Shown piece by piece: positions 39,904 through 48,449 of a DNA stretch of 64,000 bases. The position numbers were made by a program, and so were the translations under genes. Under the pieces are notes generated by a model. That model saw only the letters and a list, made by a program, of their open reading frames with translations, was not told the origin of the DNA and ran no database searches. Position 1 is the first letter of the stretch, and the number at the start of each line of letters is the position of its first letter. The stretch is taken from contig CBDCYR010000005.1 of NCBI GenBank assembly GCA_965224275.1, forward strand, positions 124,001-188,000. The letters are read 5' to 3'. This stretch comes from CAUZWH01 sp965224275. GTDB taxonomy: Bacteria; Pseudomonadota; Alphaproteobacteria; SHVV01.

Positions 39904-40322
39904 CTAGTGGATGGAATCTAACGTATGAAACCCATACGATCGCGTATCCCGGTAGCTCGGCAGGAGGAAGCCCGGAGGCGATGCTTTTGCATCGTCGAGG
40001 GGTTTCGACGCACCGAGGGGCCGGGATAGGCGACCCACAGGGCGACTTGCCGAGTTCGCCGGCTGCGTTACGCGAAGCTTCCGATGCGGTCCACAGGGCG
40101 ACTTGCCGAGTTCGCCGGCTCAAACATCAGCTTCTCAGCGGGGCGAACAACCTTATGGAATCTAACGTATGAAACCCCGATCGCGTATCCCGGTAGCTCG
40201 GCAGGAGGAAGCCCGGAGGCCCGAAGCTTCCGATGCGGCCGGCATCGCCACGCTTCGCGCGCCTAACCGGCGAACTCGGCAAGCCGTCGTATGGGTTTCA
40301 TACGTTGGATTTCATCCACTAG
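39904..40322. repeat. CTAG-bounded palindromic repeat, copy R2 (composite)
   Basis: A 419-bp element between the GNAT and phzF genes, homologous to R1 read on the other strand. Ends start with ctagtggatggaatctaac and finish with the complementary CTAG. Where R1 has GGTACC in both arms, R2 has GAAACC on the left and GGTTTC on the right, so the arms have changed together. Inside, a second partial start of the repeat (from 40155) follows a short stretch matching the reverse complement of the IS481 left end (40120-40153). A direct duplication of about 30 bp (acagggcgacttgccgag) is also present. The right CTAG contains the phzF stop codon. Confidence 0.85.
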
Positions 40323-41107
40323 ATCTCGATTTCGCCTTTGAGGTACAGCGTACACACGCCGCTCAGGCAAACGCGATCACCGTCGAGCCGGCAATAAACA
40401 TCGCCACCGCGGGCCGAGATTTGGCGGCCATGCAATTCGCGACGGTCGCTCCGTGCGGCCCAGTAGGGCATCAGCGTGCAGTGCGCAGAGCCGGTCACGG
40501 GATCTTCCGGGACACCGAATTTGGGTGCGAAAAATCGCGATACGAAGTCAACCTCGTCACCCGGAGCCGTGACGATGACCGCGTCTCGATCCAGTTTCTC
40601 CAGACCGGCAAAATCCGGCGCCAGCGCCGCGATCTCTCGTTCGGTGTCGAACACCGCGAGATAGTCGCGCGGCGAGGCCAGCACCGATTGTGGGGGCCGG
40701 CCCAGCGCTGCCGCCAAGGCAGGTGGCGGCGCCATGACGGCCACCGCCGGCACCGCCGGAAAATTCATCTCGAGCTGGCCGTTGCGGCGCGCAACCTGGA
40801 GTTCGCCGCTGAAGCGCGTCGCAAAGACGGCGAGTTCGCAACCCGGTTCGAGATGCTCGAAAATGGTATAGGCCGATGCCAGTGTCGCATGCCCGCATAG
40901 GTCCACCTCAACCGCCGGCGTAAACCAGCGGAGCTCATAGGCACCGTCGCCGCCCACGATGAACGCGGTTTCGGACAGATTGTTTTCCGCGGCAATTGCC
41001 TGCAGGGCGGCATCGTCAAGCCGGCTGTCCAGCAGGCACACCCCTGCCGGGTTGCCGGCAAACCTGCGCTCGGCAAATGCATCTACTTGGTAGTACGGCA
41101 ACTGCAT
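40319..41107 (-). CDS. PhzF-family isomerase
   Basis: A 262-residue two-domain protein of the PhzF/YddE group, a diaminopimelate-epimerase-like fold. Marks are YYQVDAFAERRFAGNPAGVCLL, the catalytic Glu in NNLSETAFIV, FTPAVEVDLCGHATLASA, and the second-domain DPVTGSAHCTLMPYWA. In Pseudomonas PhzF isomerises a phenazine precursor, but most family members have unknown substrates and no phenazine genes are nearby. The TAG stop is supplied by the outer CTAG of repeat R2. Confidence 0.87.
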   Translation of the reverse strand: MQLPYYQVDAFAERRFAGNPAGVCLLDSRLDDAALQAIAAENNLSETAFIVGGDGAYELRWFTPAVEVDLCGHATLASAYTIFEHLEPGCELAVFATRFSGELQVARRNGQLEMNFPAVPAVAVMAPPPALAAALGRPPQSVLASPRDYLAVFDTEREIAALAPDFAGLEKLDRDAVIVTAPGDEVDFVSRFFAPKFGVPEDPVTGSAHCTLMPYWAARSDRRELHGRQISARGGDVYCRLDGDRVCLSGVCTLYLKGEIEI

Positions 41108-41168
41108 AGCGCCCTCTCTCGGATCATCCCGTAGTGACGAATACGCGTCTTTGCGGCAATCGCCGCGC

Positions 41169-41417
41169 CTATCTCAGCCAAAACGATGTTGCAGCCTCAC
41201 GCGCGACATCGGCGCGAGTCAAACCGATATCACGCAGCATGCGCTCATCCATCGCCGCCAGTTGATAGCGCTGCCGCGCTCGATCATACCCGTGCAGGAA
41301 CAAATTTGCGGCGTACTCGAAGAGCAATCTGAGCATCGGCCGGACAAATTGTGTCGCGCGCGGTGTCCGCGACAGTGTCCCAAACCAACTCAATCTACCT
41401 ATCGATATTGTACCCAT
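41169..41417 (-). CDS. DUF1127 family small protein
   Basis: An 82-residue protein whose C-terminal half matches the DUF1127 pattern: RARQRYQLAAMDERMLRDIGLTRADVAREAATSFW. Small DUF1127 proteins of alphaproteobacteria affect RNA turnover or phosphate and carbon metabolism, sometimes through RNA binding, but they vary. The ATG at 41417 follows GGAG at eight bases; the upstream open frame to 41495 is AT-rich regulatory DNA. It is divergent from the MocR regulator, which may control it. Confidence 0.78.
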   Translation of the reverse strand: MGTISIGRLSWFGTLSRTPRATQFVRPMLRLLFEYAANLFLHGYDRARQRYQLAAMDERMLRDIGLTRADVAREAATSFWLR

Positions 41418-41541
41418 GACAATATCTCCATTTATTACCGAAACGGTATGGTATTTATCGATATTAACCATGTATCCCATCGAAAATTGAATCAATTGTT
41501 ATATTGCATTGGTATCAATTTTATCATATTGTATCGATACA
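41418..41541. promoter_or_regulatory. Divergent control region between DUF1127 and mocR-type genes
   Basis: This 124-base region is markedly AT-rich. It carries repeated boxes around TATCGATA or TATCA: tatcgatatt at about 41457-41466, ggtatcaatt at 41511-41520, ttatcatatt at 41521-41530 and the full palindrome at 41528-41543. One more tatcgatatt is at 41400-41409, inside the start of the DUF1127 gene. The spacing and repetition suggest cooperative binding of the MocR regulator to both promoters. Confidence 0.55.
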
Positions 41542-41543
41542 AT
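41528..41543. promoter_or_regulatory. Perfect 16-bp palindrome over the mocR start codon (candidate operator)
   Basis: The sequence attgtatcgatacaat is a perfect inverted repeat and covers the first two bases of the ATG at 41542. GntR/MocR proteins bind inverted or direct TGTATC-like half sites, so autoregulation is likely. A protein sitting here would block translation initiation or transcription of a nearly leaderless message. Confidence 0.6.
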
Positions 41544-42924
41544 GTGGATTCCGAAGATAACGGATGAGCCATCGCCCAAGTATCGCGCCATCGCCAATGC
41601 GATTGCTGACGCGGTCAATACCGGCGAACTGACGCCGGGAACCCGGCTGCCACCACAGCGCCAACTCGCCTGGAGTCTGGGCGTCACCGTCGGTACGGTC
41701 GGCCGAGCCTATGACCTGGCCCAGCAGCGCGGCCTCGTGGCGGGTGAAGTTGGGCGCGGCACGTTCGTTCAAATCCCGGTTGCCGAGCGCCAACCCGTGC
41801 TGTCACCCGAGCGCGTCGGCAACCTGATTGATCTATCTCTCAATCAACCCGTCGGCGGGCCCAAACGTGACGTGCTCGGGCAAACCCTGCGCGACATCAG
41901 CACCGCGCCGGATCTCGAGGATCTGATGTGCTACGCCTCCCCAGCCGGACTGCCACGTCACCGCACCGTCGCGGCCGCGTGGGTCGGCCGCGTTGGCATC
42001 GAGGCCTCGGCTGAACAAGTCACGTGCTTCAACGGCACGCAGGAGGCCATAGCAGCATCGATTCTCGCGCTGACGAGGGCCGGTGATCCGGTCCTCGTCG
42101 AAGAACTCACCTATGTCGGCTTCATCGGCTTGATCGAACGCTTCAACCGACGTCCGGTTCCGATAGCTATCGACAAGGACGGTGTTCGCCCCGACGCATT
42201 GGCCGAAGCCGCGCGAAAAAGCGGCGCCAAACTGGCCTTACTGGTGCCGACGTTGCACAACCCGACGACTTCGATCATGAGCGAGGAGCGGCGCCGCGAC
42301 GTTGTCGCGATCGCGCGGCGTCACGATCTCATCCTGATCGAGGATGACGTCTACGGGTTCCTGCTCGAAGATCAACCAACGCGGCTCTCCATGCTTGCCG
42401 AGGATCGCGTAGTTTATGTTAGCAGCGCGTCGAAGTGCCTAATTCCGGGCTTGCGGGTGGGATGGGCGATTTGCCGCAACGAAACCATTGTCGAGCGCCT
42501 GAAGACGCTTGCGTTCTCGCTCCACATCGCGTCGCCGGCGCTTACCGGCGAAATTATCTGTCGATGGATCGAGGAAAAACTCGCTGACGAACTTGTTCTA
42601 TGGCAACGCCAGGAGATCGCTGATCGTTATCGCCTCGCCACCAACATCCTCTCCGGCATGCGCACGGCTGGTCATCCCAATTGTCTTCATATGCTGTTGC
42701 AGCTTCCGGAGCCGTGGCGAGCGCTGCCATTTGCATCCGAAATGAGAAACCGGGGAGTTTCGCTCGTGCCCGCCTCGGCTTTTGCGGTCGGACAGGTGGC
42801 AGCACCGCAATCGGTCCGGCTGACGCTGGGATCGGTCAAGGATCGCGAGACGCTCACACAGGCGCTCGAACTCGTGCGCGATGTGGCTTTGCAACACAGC
42901 GCGGCACGGCCACCGGTTATCTAA
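41542..42924 (+). CDS. MocR/PdxR-family regulator (GntR HTH plus aminotransferase domain)
   Basis: A 460-residue fusion regulator. Residues 10-75 are a GntR-type winged helix (YRAIANAIADAVNTGELTPGTRLPPQRQLAWSLGVTVGTV). A fold-type I aminotransferase-like domain follows, with the PLP lysine in YVSSASKCLIPGLRVGW and the cofactor-ring Asp in LIEDDVYGFLLED. MocR proteins use the PLP domain to sense PLP or an amine or amino acid ligand. The ATG at 41542 has no Shine-Dalgarno sequence, and the first base lies in the palindromic operator, so a leaderless message is possible. Confidence 0.88.
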   Translation: MWIPKITDEPSPKYRAIANAIADAVNTGELTPGTRLPPQRQLAWSLGVTVGTVGRAYDLAQQRGLVAGEVGRGTFVQIPVAERQPVLSPERVGNLIDLSLNQPVGGPKRDVLGQTLRDISTAPDLEDLMCYASPAGLPRHRTVAAAWVGRVGIEASAEQVTCFNGTQEAIAASILALTRAGDPVLVEELTYVGFIGLIERFNRRPVPIAIDKDGVRPDALAEAARKSGAKLALLVPTLHNPTTSIMSEERRRDVVAIARRHDLILIEDDVYGFLLEDQPTRLSMLAEDRVVYVSSASKCLIPGLRVGWAICRNETIVERLKTLAFSLHIASPALTGEIICRWIEEKLADELVLWQRQEIADRYRLATNILSGMRTAGHPNCLHMLLQLPEPWRALPFASEMRNRGVSLVPASAFAVGQVAAPQSVRLTLGSVKDRETLTQALELVRDVALQHSAARPPVI

Positions 42925-42942
42925 TCCAAAATCCAGACCCGG

Positions 42943-43773
42943 CTAGTCGCGCCACTCGAACGGCGACACCGTGATGAGGTGGTTGAGAGGGCCGCGTCCG
43001 CCACCGATGCCCGGTGCCTGTTTGATCGCTTGATAGACGTAGGCCCGTGCCCGGGCCACGGCGTCAAACAGCGGTAGCTCCTCGGCGAGACCGGTCGCAA
43101 TCGCTGAGGAGAGTGTGCAACCGGTCCCGTGGGTTTGGTTCGTCACCAATCTTGGCGAACTGAACACATGGCGCTCACCCAGCCGATCGGCGAAGGCATC
43201 GTAGACGACGTCTCCTGAGAGGTGGCCACCCTTTATCAACGCCGCCTGCGCACCAAGGTCGAGCAATCGTTCGGCGGCAGCCACGAGATCGTCCTTCGTT
43301 GTGAGGTCACCGCCGACCAGCGCCGCCGCTTCGGGAGCATTCGGCGTCACGAGGCGCGCCCGTGGAATCATGTGATCAACAACCGCACTGATCGCATCGC
43401 TATCAAGCAACGCGGCGCCACCTTTGGCGACCATCACGGGATCAACCACCAGCGGTATTTCAGCGGCTTTTTCATCGATCATGCTGACGATCGCGTGGAC
43501 CACCTCGACCGTATGCAGCATGCCGGTTTTGAGACAATCTGCCCCGATATCGTCGAGCACCACGCGGATCTGATCGGCGACAAATTTCGGCGCAACATCG
43601 TAAACCGCCTGCACACCGTGGGTATTCTGTGCAGTAAGAGCTGTAATGGCGCTCGCGGCATAGCCGCCGAGTGCAGTCACCGTTTTGATATCGGCTTGAA
43701 TTCCCGCGCCACCGCCGGAATCAGATCCGGCAATGACAAGCACACGCGCCAGTCGCGCACGTCCAGCCGGCAT
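42943..43773 (-). CDS. thiD: Hydroxymethylpyrimidine/phosphomethylpyrimidine kinase
   Basis: A 276-residue ribokinase-fold kinase that phosphorylates HMP twice for thiamine synthesis. Motifs are VIAGSDSGGGAGIQADIKT (substrate), VVDPVMVAKGG, and the anion hole THGTGCTLSSAIATG with the catalytic Asp-equivalent position occupied by Cys, as is normal in ThiD. Its ATG overlaps the glmM stop (TGATG), so the two are coupled. No other thiamine gene is near. Confidence 0.93.
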   Translation of the reverse strand: MPAGRARLARVLVIAGSDSGGGAGIQADIKTVTALGGYAASAITALTAQNTHGVQAVYDVAPKFVADQIRVVLDDIGADCLKTGMLHTVEVVHAIVSMIDEKAAEIPLVVDPVMVAKGGAALLDSDAISAVVDHMIPRARLVTPNAPEAAALVGGDLTTKDDLVAAAERLLDLGAQAALIKGGHLSGDVVYDAFADRLGERHVFSSPRLVTNQTHGTGCTLSSAIATGLAEELPLFDAVARARAYVYQAIKQAPGIGGGRGPLNHLITVSPFEWRD

Positions 43774-45149
43774 CAACTAGCGACGGCAGCGGGCGCCACG
43801 GTTTGCTCGATCGCTGCAACAATATCATCGAGCACATCGTTCATCAGGCTCTCGTTGTCGCTTTCCGCCATCACTCTGATTACCGGTTCGGTTCCCGATG
43901 GGCGCAGCAATATCCGGCCGTCTTCGCCCAATCGCGTTTTGCTCCTCGCCACGGCGTCACGAACCACCGGCGCGTTGAGAATTTCGCTACGCGACCCGTC
44001 TCGGTCGGGGAGCCGCACATTTCGTAACGTCTGTGGCACCGCCTCAAAAACACGCCCGATCTCGCTAAGCGGCTTCTGCACCTCGACGATCACTGCGAGG
44101 GCTTGCAAAGCAGCAATCAACCCGTCGCCGGTGGTCGAAAAATCGCTGAGGATGATGTGCCCCGATTGTTCGCCGCCGACATTCAGTCCGTTGGTGCGCA
44201 TATAGTCGACCACATAGCGGTCGCCGACTTGCGTCCGATGCAGAGCCAAGCCCAAGCCCGAGATATAGCGTTCCAGTCCTAGATTTGACATCACGGTCGC
44301 GACCACGCCGCCGCCAGTTAATTTATCACTGCGATGCCAATAGCTCGCGACCAGCGCCATTACTTGATCGCCATCAAGGAGCTCGCCGTGTTCGTCGGCA
44401 ATAACAACCCGATCGGCGTCGCCATCGAGCGCAATACCCAGGTCGGCCCCATGGGCGATGACTTCGGCTTGCATGGTCTGTGGCACCGTCGATCCGCACG
44501 TGTCATTGATGTTGAAGCCATCGGGATCAACACCGATCGCAATCACGGTCGCGCCTAACTCGGAAAGAATGTTGGGCGCAACCCAATAGGCAGCGCCATT
44601 GGCGCAATCCAAAACAATCTTCAGTCCGTCGAGCTTAAGGCCGCGCGGAAAGGTGTTTTTGACGAACTCGATATAGCGACCCCTCGCGTTGTCGAGCCGG
44701 CGGGCTTGTCCAAGTCGATCCGGCGTGACCCGTTTGTCGCTGAAGTCATCATCGATGCGGGCCTCGATTGCGGCCTCGACATCATCGGAAAGCTTGTAGC
44801 CATCTGGACCAAACAGCTTAATGCCGTTGTCTTCGTAAGGGTTGTGCGATGCAGAAATCATTACGCCGAGATCGGCGCGAAGGCTGCGGGTTAGCATGGC
44901 AACGCCTGGGGTCGGCAACGGGCCGATCAGGATCACGTCCATGCCGACCGAGATGAACCCGGCTGTGAGGGCGGGTTCGATCATGTAACCCGACAACCGG
45001 GTATCCTTACCGATCACGACGTTATGGGTGTGGCTGCCGTTGGTGAAATGGCTGCCGGCGGCCACGCCGACACGTAGTACGGTTTGCGGCGTCATCGGTT
45101 CGTCGTTGGCCTTGCCGCGAATACCGTCCGTGCCGAAGTACTTACCCAT
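43773..45149 (-). CDS. glmM: Phosphoglucosamine mutase
   Basis: A 458-residue alpha-D-phosphohexomutase converting glucosamine-6-phosphate to glucosamine-1-phosphate for peptidoglycan and lipopolysaccharide. The start GKYFGTDGIRG, the phosphoserine loop ISASHNPYEDNGIKLF, the Mg loop DGDADRVVIADE, and the sugar-specificity loop GGEQSGHIILSD are all intact. The C-terminal phosphate-binding RPSGTEPVIRVMAES is also present. It belongs to the ftsH-folP-glmM series common in proteobacteria. Confidence 0.97.
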   Translation of the reverse strand: MGKYFGTDGIRGKANDEPMTPQTVLRVGVAAGSHFTNGSHTHNVVIGKDTRLSGYMIEPALTAGFISVGMDVILIGPLPTPGVAMLTRSLRADLGVMISASHNPYEDNGIKLFGPDGYKLSDDVEAAIEARIDDDFSDKRVTPDRLGQARRLDNARGRYIEFVKNTFPRGLKLDGLKIVLDCANGAAYWVAPNILSELGATVIAIGVDPDGFNINDTCGSTVPQTMQAEVIAHGADLGIALDGDADRVVIADEHGELLDGDQVMALVASYWHRSDKLTGGGVVATVMSNLGLERYISGLGLALHRTQVGDRYVVDYMRTNGLNVGGEQSGHIILSDFSTTGDGLIAALQALAVIVEVQKPLSEIGRVFEAVPQTLRNVRLPDRDGSRSEILNAPVVRDAVARSKTRLGEDGRILLRPSGTEPVIRVMAESDNESLMNDVLDDIVAAIEQTVAPAAVAS

Positions 45150-45231
45150 AACCTTCCAATCTGCTGCCCGCGACCGCTTTATCTGAGATTGCCAATTTTT
45201 CGCTTTTGTTTCAAGGCTTTCGAGCTAATTC

Positions 45232-46365
45232 TTAAGCTATTTCATTGATACCAATGGCATCCCAAACCGCGATCGCCTGCTTCGTGTCGGCGACATCATG
45301 GACGCGAATCACTTGCGCACCGAGACGCAGCGCCCACAACGTAGCCGCGAGCGATCCCGGGACTCGATTGTCTGCGGCTGCGACCGAGCCCAACGCGCCA
45401 ATGAATGACTTGCGCGATACGCCTATGAGAAGACCAGCGCCCGCACCATGAAACAGCGCCAGATCTCTGAGGATCTCGACATTGTGTGGCACCGTCTTGC
45501 CGAACCCGATACCCGGATCGATCATCACCTGATTGATATCGATCCCGCTCGCTCGGCATGCGGCGACGCGCGCATCCAGATAGTCGTATATGTCACAGGC
45601 GACATCCGAATAGCAGGGCGCCTCCTGCATCGTTTGAGGATCGCCCAGACAGTGCATCAAGACGACGGGCGCCCCCAGCTCGGTTGCGACATCCAAGCTG
45701 TCTGGGTCCGCGGTTAGCGCGCTGGTGTCGTTGATAATCAGAGCACCCGCCGCAACGGCGCGCTGCATGACGGTGGAACTCCGGGTATCAATCGAGATCG
45801 GCGCGGGCAGGTCGCAGAGCCCTTCAACGACCGGCATGACACGATCGAGTTCGTCCTGGACCGAGACTGGATCTGCCCCGGGGCGGGTCGATACCCCGCC
45901 AATATCGATAACATCCGCGCCCTCTTCCCATAAACGCATGCCGTGATCGATGGCCGCGGTCGAACTGGCAAACAGCCCGCCGTCAGAAAAGCTGTCCGGC
46001 GTCACATTAACCACGCCCATGATGCGGGGCCGGCACAGCGCGACACCGGCGAAAGGCGGGCGGCTCTGAGATAAATTATTCAGTAGGCCCGAAACGCGGT
46101 CAGCTGCCGCATTCTCCGCGCCCGCGATCGCATCCTGGAGGTCGCTGACCGCGAAAACCTGGCGCGCAACCCGCTCGCCCGGGCGTCGCCATCGCAACTC
46201 GACCCTGCTAAAGGCCGACGGCCCACCGGCAAGATGCAGCGCCTGTCCCTGCGTGACTAAAGCGCTGGCTGGCTCGCGGTGAATGAGATCAACGGGCTGG
46301 ATGTAGAGGCGGTGCTCGGGTGATATCGCCGCTAACCAGGTCTTGGCGGTACGCCGGTCGGCCAC
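45232..46365 (-). CDS. folP: Dihydropteroate synthase
   Basis: A 377-residue enzyme joining hydroxymethyl-dihydropterin diphosphate and p-aminobenzoate in folate synthesis, the sulfonamide target. The TIM-barrel core starts at about residue 115 with IMGVVNVTPDSFSDGG, then IDIGGVSTRPGA, SIDTRSS, and the late GVSRKSFIG. About 110 residues precede the core, longer than in E. coli but usual in alphaproteobacteria. It begins 24 bases after ftsH, in the same operon. Confidence 0.94.
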   Translation of the reverse strand: MADRRTAKTWLAAISPEHRLYIQPVDLIHREPASALVTQGQALHLAGGPSAFSRVELRWRRPGERVARQVFAVSDLQDAIAGAENAAADRVSGLLNNLSQSRPPFAGVALCRPRIMGVVNVTPDSFSDGGLFASSTAAIDHGMRLWEEGADVIDIGGVSTRPGADPVSVQDELDRVMPVVEGLCDLPAPISIDTRSSTVMQRAVAAGALIINDTSALTADPDSLDVATELGAPVVLMHCLGDPQTMQEAPCYSDVACDIYDYLDARVAACRASGIDINQVMIDPGIGFGKTVPHNVEILRDLALFHGAGAGLLIGVSRKSFIGALGSVAAADNRVPGSLAATLWALRLGAQVIRVHDVADTKQAIAVWDAIGINEIA

Positions 46366-46389
46366 GACGGAAAACGCGCCGCTCGCGGC

Positions 46390-48318
46390 TCAGGATCCTG
46401 GCTGCGGCTCTGGGTTGAAATCGCCCGGGTTCTTTTTGGTGCTTTCCGTGGTCGGGACGGCGGATCGAGATCCCATGTCCTCTGGCGGCGGTTCGGTGTC
46501 CGTCGGACGATGGATCGGCTCTCCCTTGAGAAGACGGGAGATGTCATCAGCGTTCAGGGTCTCATACTCGAGTAGCGCGCTGGCAATAGCTTCGAGGTCA
46601 GCACGGTGTTCGACGATGATCGCTCGCGCATCGACCTCGGCCGCATCGATATAACGACGAATTTCCTCGTCGATAACCTTTGCCGTCGCTTCGGAAACGT
46701 TTTTGCGCTGGGTCACGGAGTGACCGAGGAATACCTCTTCCTCGTTTTCGCTATAGCGGAGCGGACCAAGCTTGTCGCTCATGCCCCACTCGGTAACCAT
46801 CCGCCGCGCCAAACCCGTCGCCTGTTTGATGTCGTCGGACGCTCCGGTGGTCACGTTTTCCTCACCGAAAACCACCTCTTCGGCGATGCGGCCGCCAAAC
46901 ATCATGGCAAGACGAGCGACCAATTCCTTGCGTGAATAGCTATATCGATCCCGTTCCGGGAGCGACATCGTGATACCAAGCGCACGACCACGCGGGATAA
47001 TCGTAACTTTGTGGAGGGGGTCGTGGCCTGGCATATGAAGCCCGACCAAGGTATGGCCGCTCTCGTGATAGGCCGTGAGGCGTTTTTCATCCTCGGTCAT
47101 CACCATCGAACGCCGCTCGGTTCCCATCATCACTTTGTCTTTGGCGTCCTCAAACTCGGCCATCGAGACCACACGTTTTCCCTTGCGCGCTGCTAGTAGG
47201 GCGGCTTCGTTGACGAGGTTGGCAAGATCAGCCCCAGAGAACCCCGGGGTACCGCGCGAGATCGTGCGGACCTCCACATCCGGCCCGAGCGGCACTTTGC
47301 GCATATGAACTTTGAGTATTTTTTCGCGCCCGACGATATCGGGGTTGGAGACCGTGACTTGTCGGTCGAAACGTCCGGGTCGCAGCAACGCCGGATCGAG
47401 CACGTCGGGCCGGTTGGTGGCCGCAATCAGAATAACGCCTTCGTTGGTCTCGAAGCCGTCCATCTCAACTAGCAACTGATTCAAGGTCTGTTCGCGCTCG
47501 TCGTTACCGCCGCCCAGACCGGCGCCACGGTGGCGACCGACTGCATCGATCTCGTCAATAAAGACAATGCAGGGCGCATTCTTCTTGGCCTGCTCAAACA
47601 TATCGCGGACGCGGCTCGCACCAACGCCGACGAACATCTCGACGAAATCAGATCCCGAAATCGAAAAGAACGGAACGTTGGCTTCACCAGCTATTGCCCG
47701 GGCCAGCAAGGTCTTACCGGTTCCGGGCGGCCCGACGAGCAGAGCGCCTTTGGGGATTTTTCCGCCGAGGCGCTGAAACTTTTGCGGATCCTTCAGGAAC
47801 TCGACGATTTCCTCAAGTTCCTCTTTCGCTTCATCGATGCCGGCGACATCATCAAACGTGATGCGCCCTTGACGCTCGGTCAGCAACCGAGCACGCGACT
47901 TGCCGAATCCCATCGCCTTGCCGCCACCCGATTGCATCTGACGCATGAAGAAGATCCAAACGCCGATCAACAGAAGCATCGGAAACCACGAAACGAGAAT
48001 ACCGAATAGCGATGGCACCCCGTCCTCGGTTGGCGCAGCGCTTATCCGCACACCTTTTTCCGATAATCGAGAGACCAGCGTCGGATCATTGGGCGCGTAG
48101 GTGCTGAAGGCACGGCCGTCGCCGTAGTGTCCGGTTATCGAGTTCCCTTTGATCGTCACGTCGGAGATCTGGCCGGCCTCGGTCTCTGCAAGAAACTCGG
48201 AAAAGGCGAGGTTTGCGACCGGGCCCCGTATCGACGGTCCTTGAAACAAGTTGAACAGAACGACAAGAAGCAGGGCGATGATCACCCAAAGAGCGAGGTT
48301 CTTACCGACATTGTTCAC
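46390..48318 (-). CDS. ftsH: ATP-dependent zinc metalloprotease FtsH
   Basis: A 642-residue membrane AAA+ protease. Two membrane helices (LALWVIIALLLVVLFNLF near residue 9, WFPMLLLIGVWIFFM near 110) flank a small periplasmic domain. Walker A is VGPPGTGKTLLARA, Walker B IVFIDEIDAVGR, the pore loop FVEMFVGVGA, and the zinc site HESGHTL. It degrades misassembled membrane proteins and regulators such as RpoH. The C-terminus is rich in Pro and acidic residues. It lies between tilS and folP, as in many alphaproteobacteria. Confidence 0.97.
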   Translation of the reverse strand: MNNVGKNLALWVIIALLLVVLFNLFQGPSIRGPVANLAFSEFLAETEAGQISDVTIKGNSITGHYGDGRAFSTYAPNDPTLVSRLSEKGVRISAAPTEDGVPSLFGILVSWFPMLLLIGVWIFFMRQMQSGGGKAMGFGKSRARLLTERQGRITFDDVAGIDEAKEELEEIVEFLKDPQKFQRLGGKIPKGALLVGPPGTGKTLLARAIAGEANVPFFSISGSDFVEMFVGVGASRVRDMFEQAKKNAPCIVFIDEIDAVGRHRGAGLGGGNDEREQTLNQLLVEMDGFETNEGVILIAATNRPDVLDPALLRPGRFDRQVTVSNPDIVGREKILKVHMRKVPLGPDVEVRTISRGTPGFSGADLANLVNEAALLAARKGKRVVSMAEFEDAKDKVMMGTERRSMVMTEDEKRLTAYHESGHTLVGLHMPGHDPLHKVTIIPRGRALGITMSLPERDRYSYSRKELVARLAMMFGGRIAEEVVFGEENVTTGASDDIKQATGLARRMVTEWGMSDKLGPLRYSENEEEVFLGHSVTQRKNVSEATAKVIDEEIRRYIDAAEVDARAIIVEHRADLEAIASALLEYETLNADDISRLLKGEPIHRPTDTEPPPEDMGSRSAVPTTESTKKNPGDFNPEPQPGS

Positions 48319-48449
48319 TTGCTTGGTGCCCCTATTGGCAGGTCGTTGGCAGATATTCAGGCGCTAAACGCTCTCTCGACTGGCGGCTGTTCGCCTTTCG
48401 CGCGGCGCTAATCATGGCGCCTGATAGTTAGATAATAACCACTTCACCT

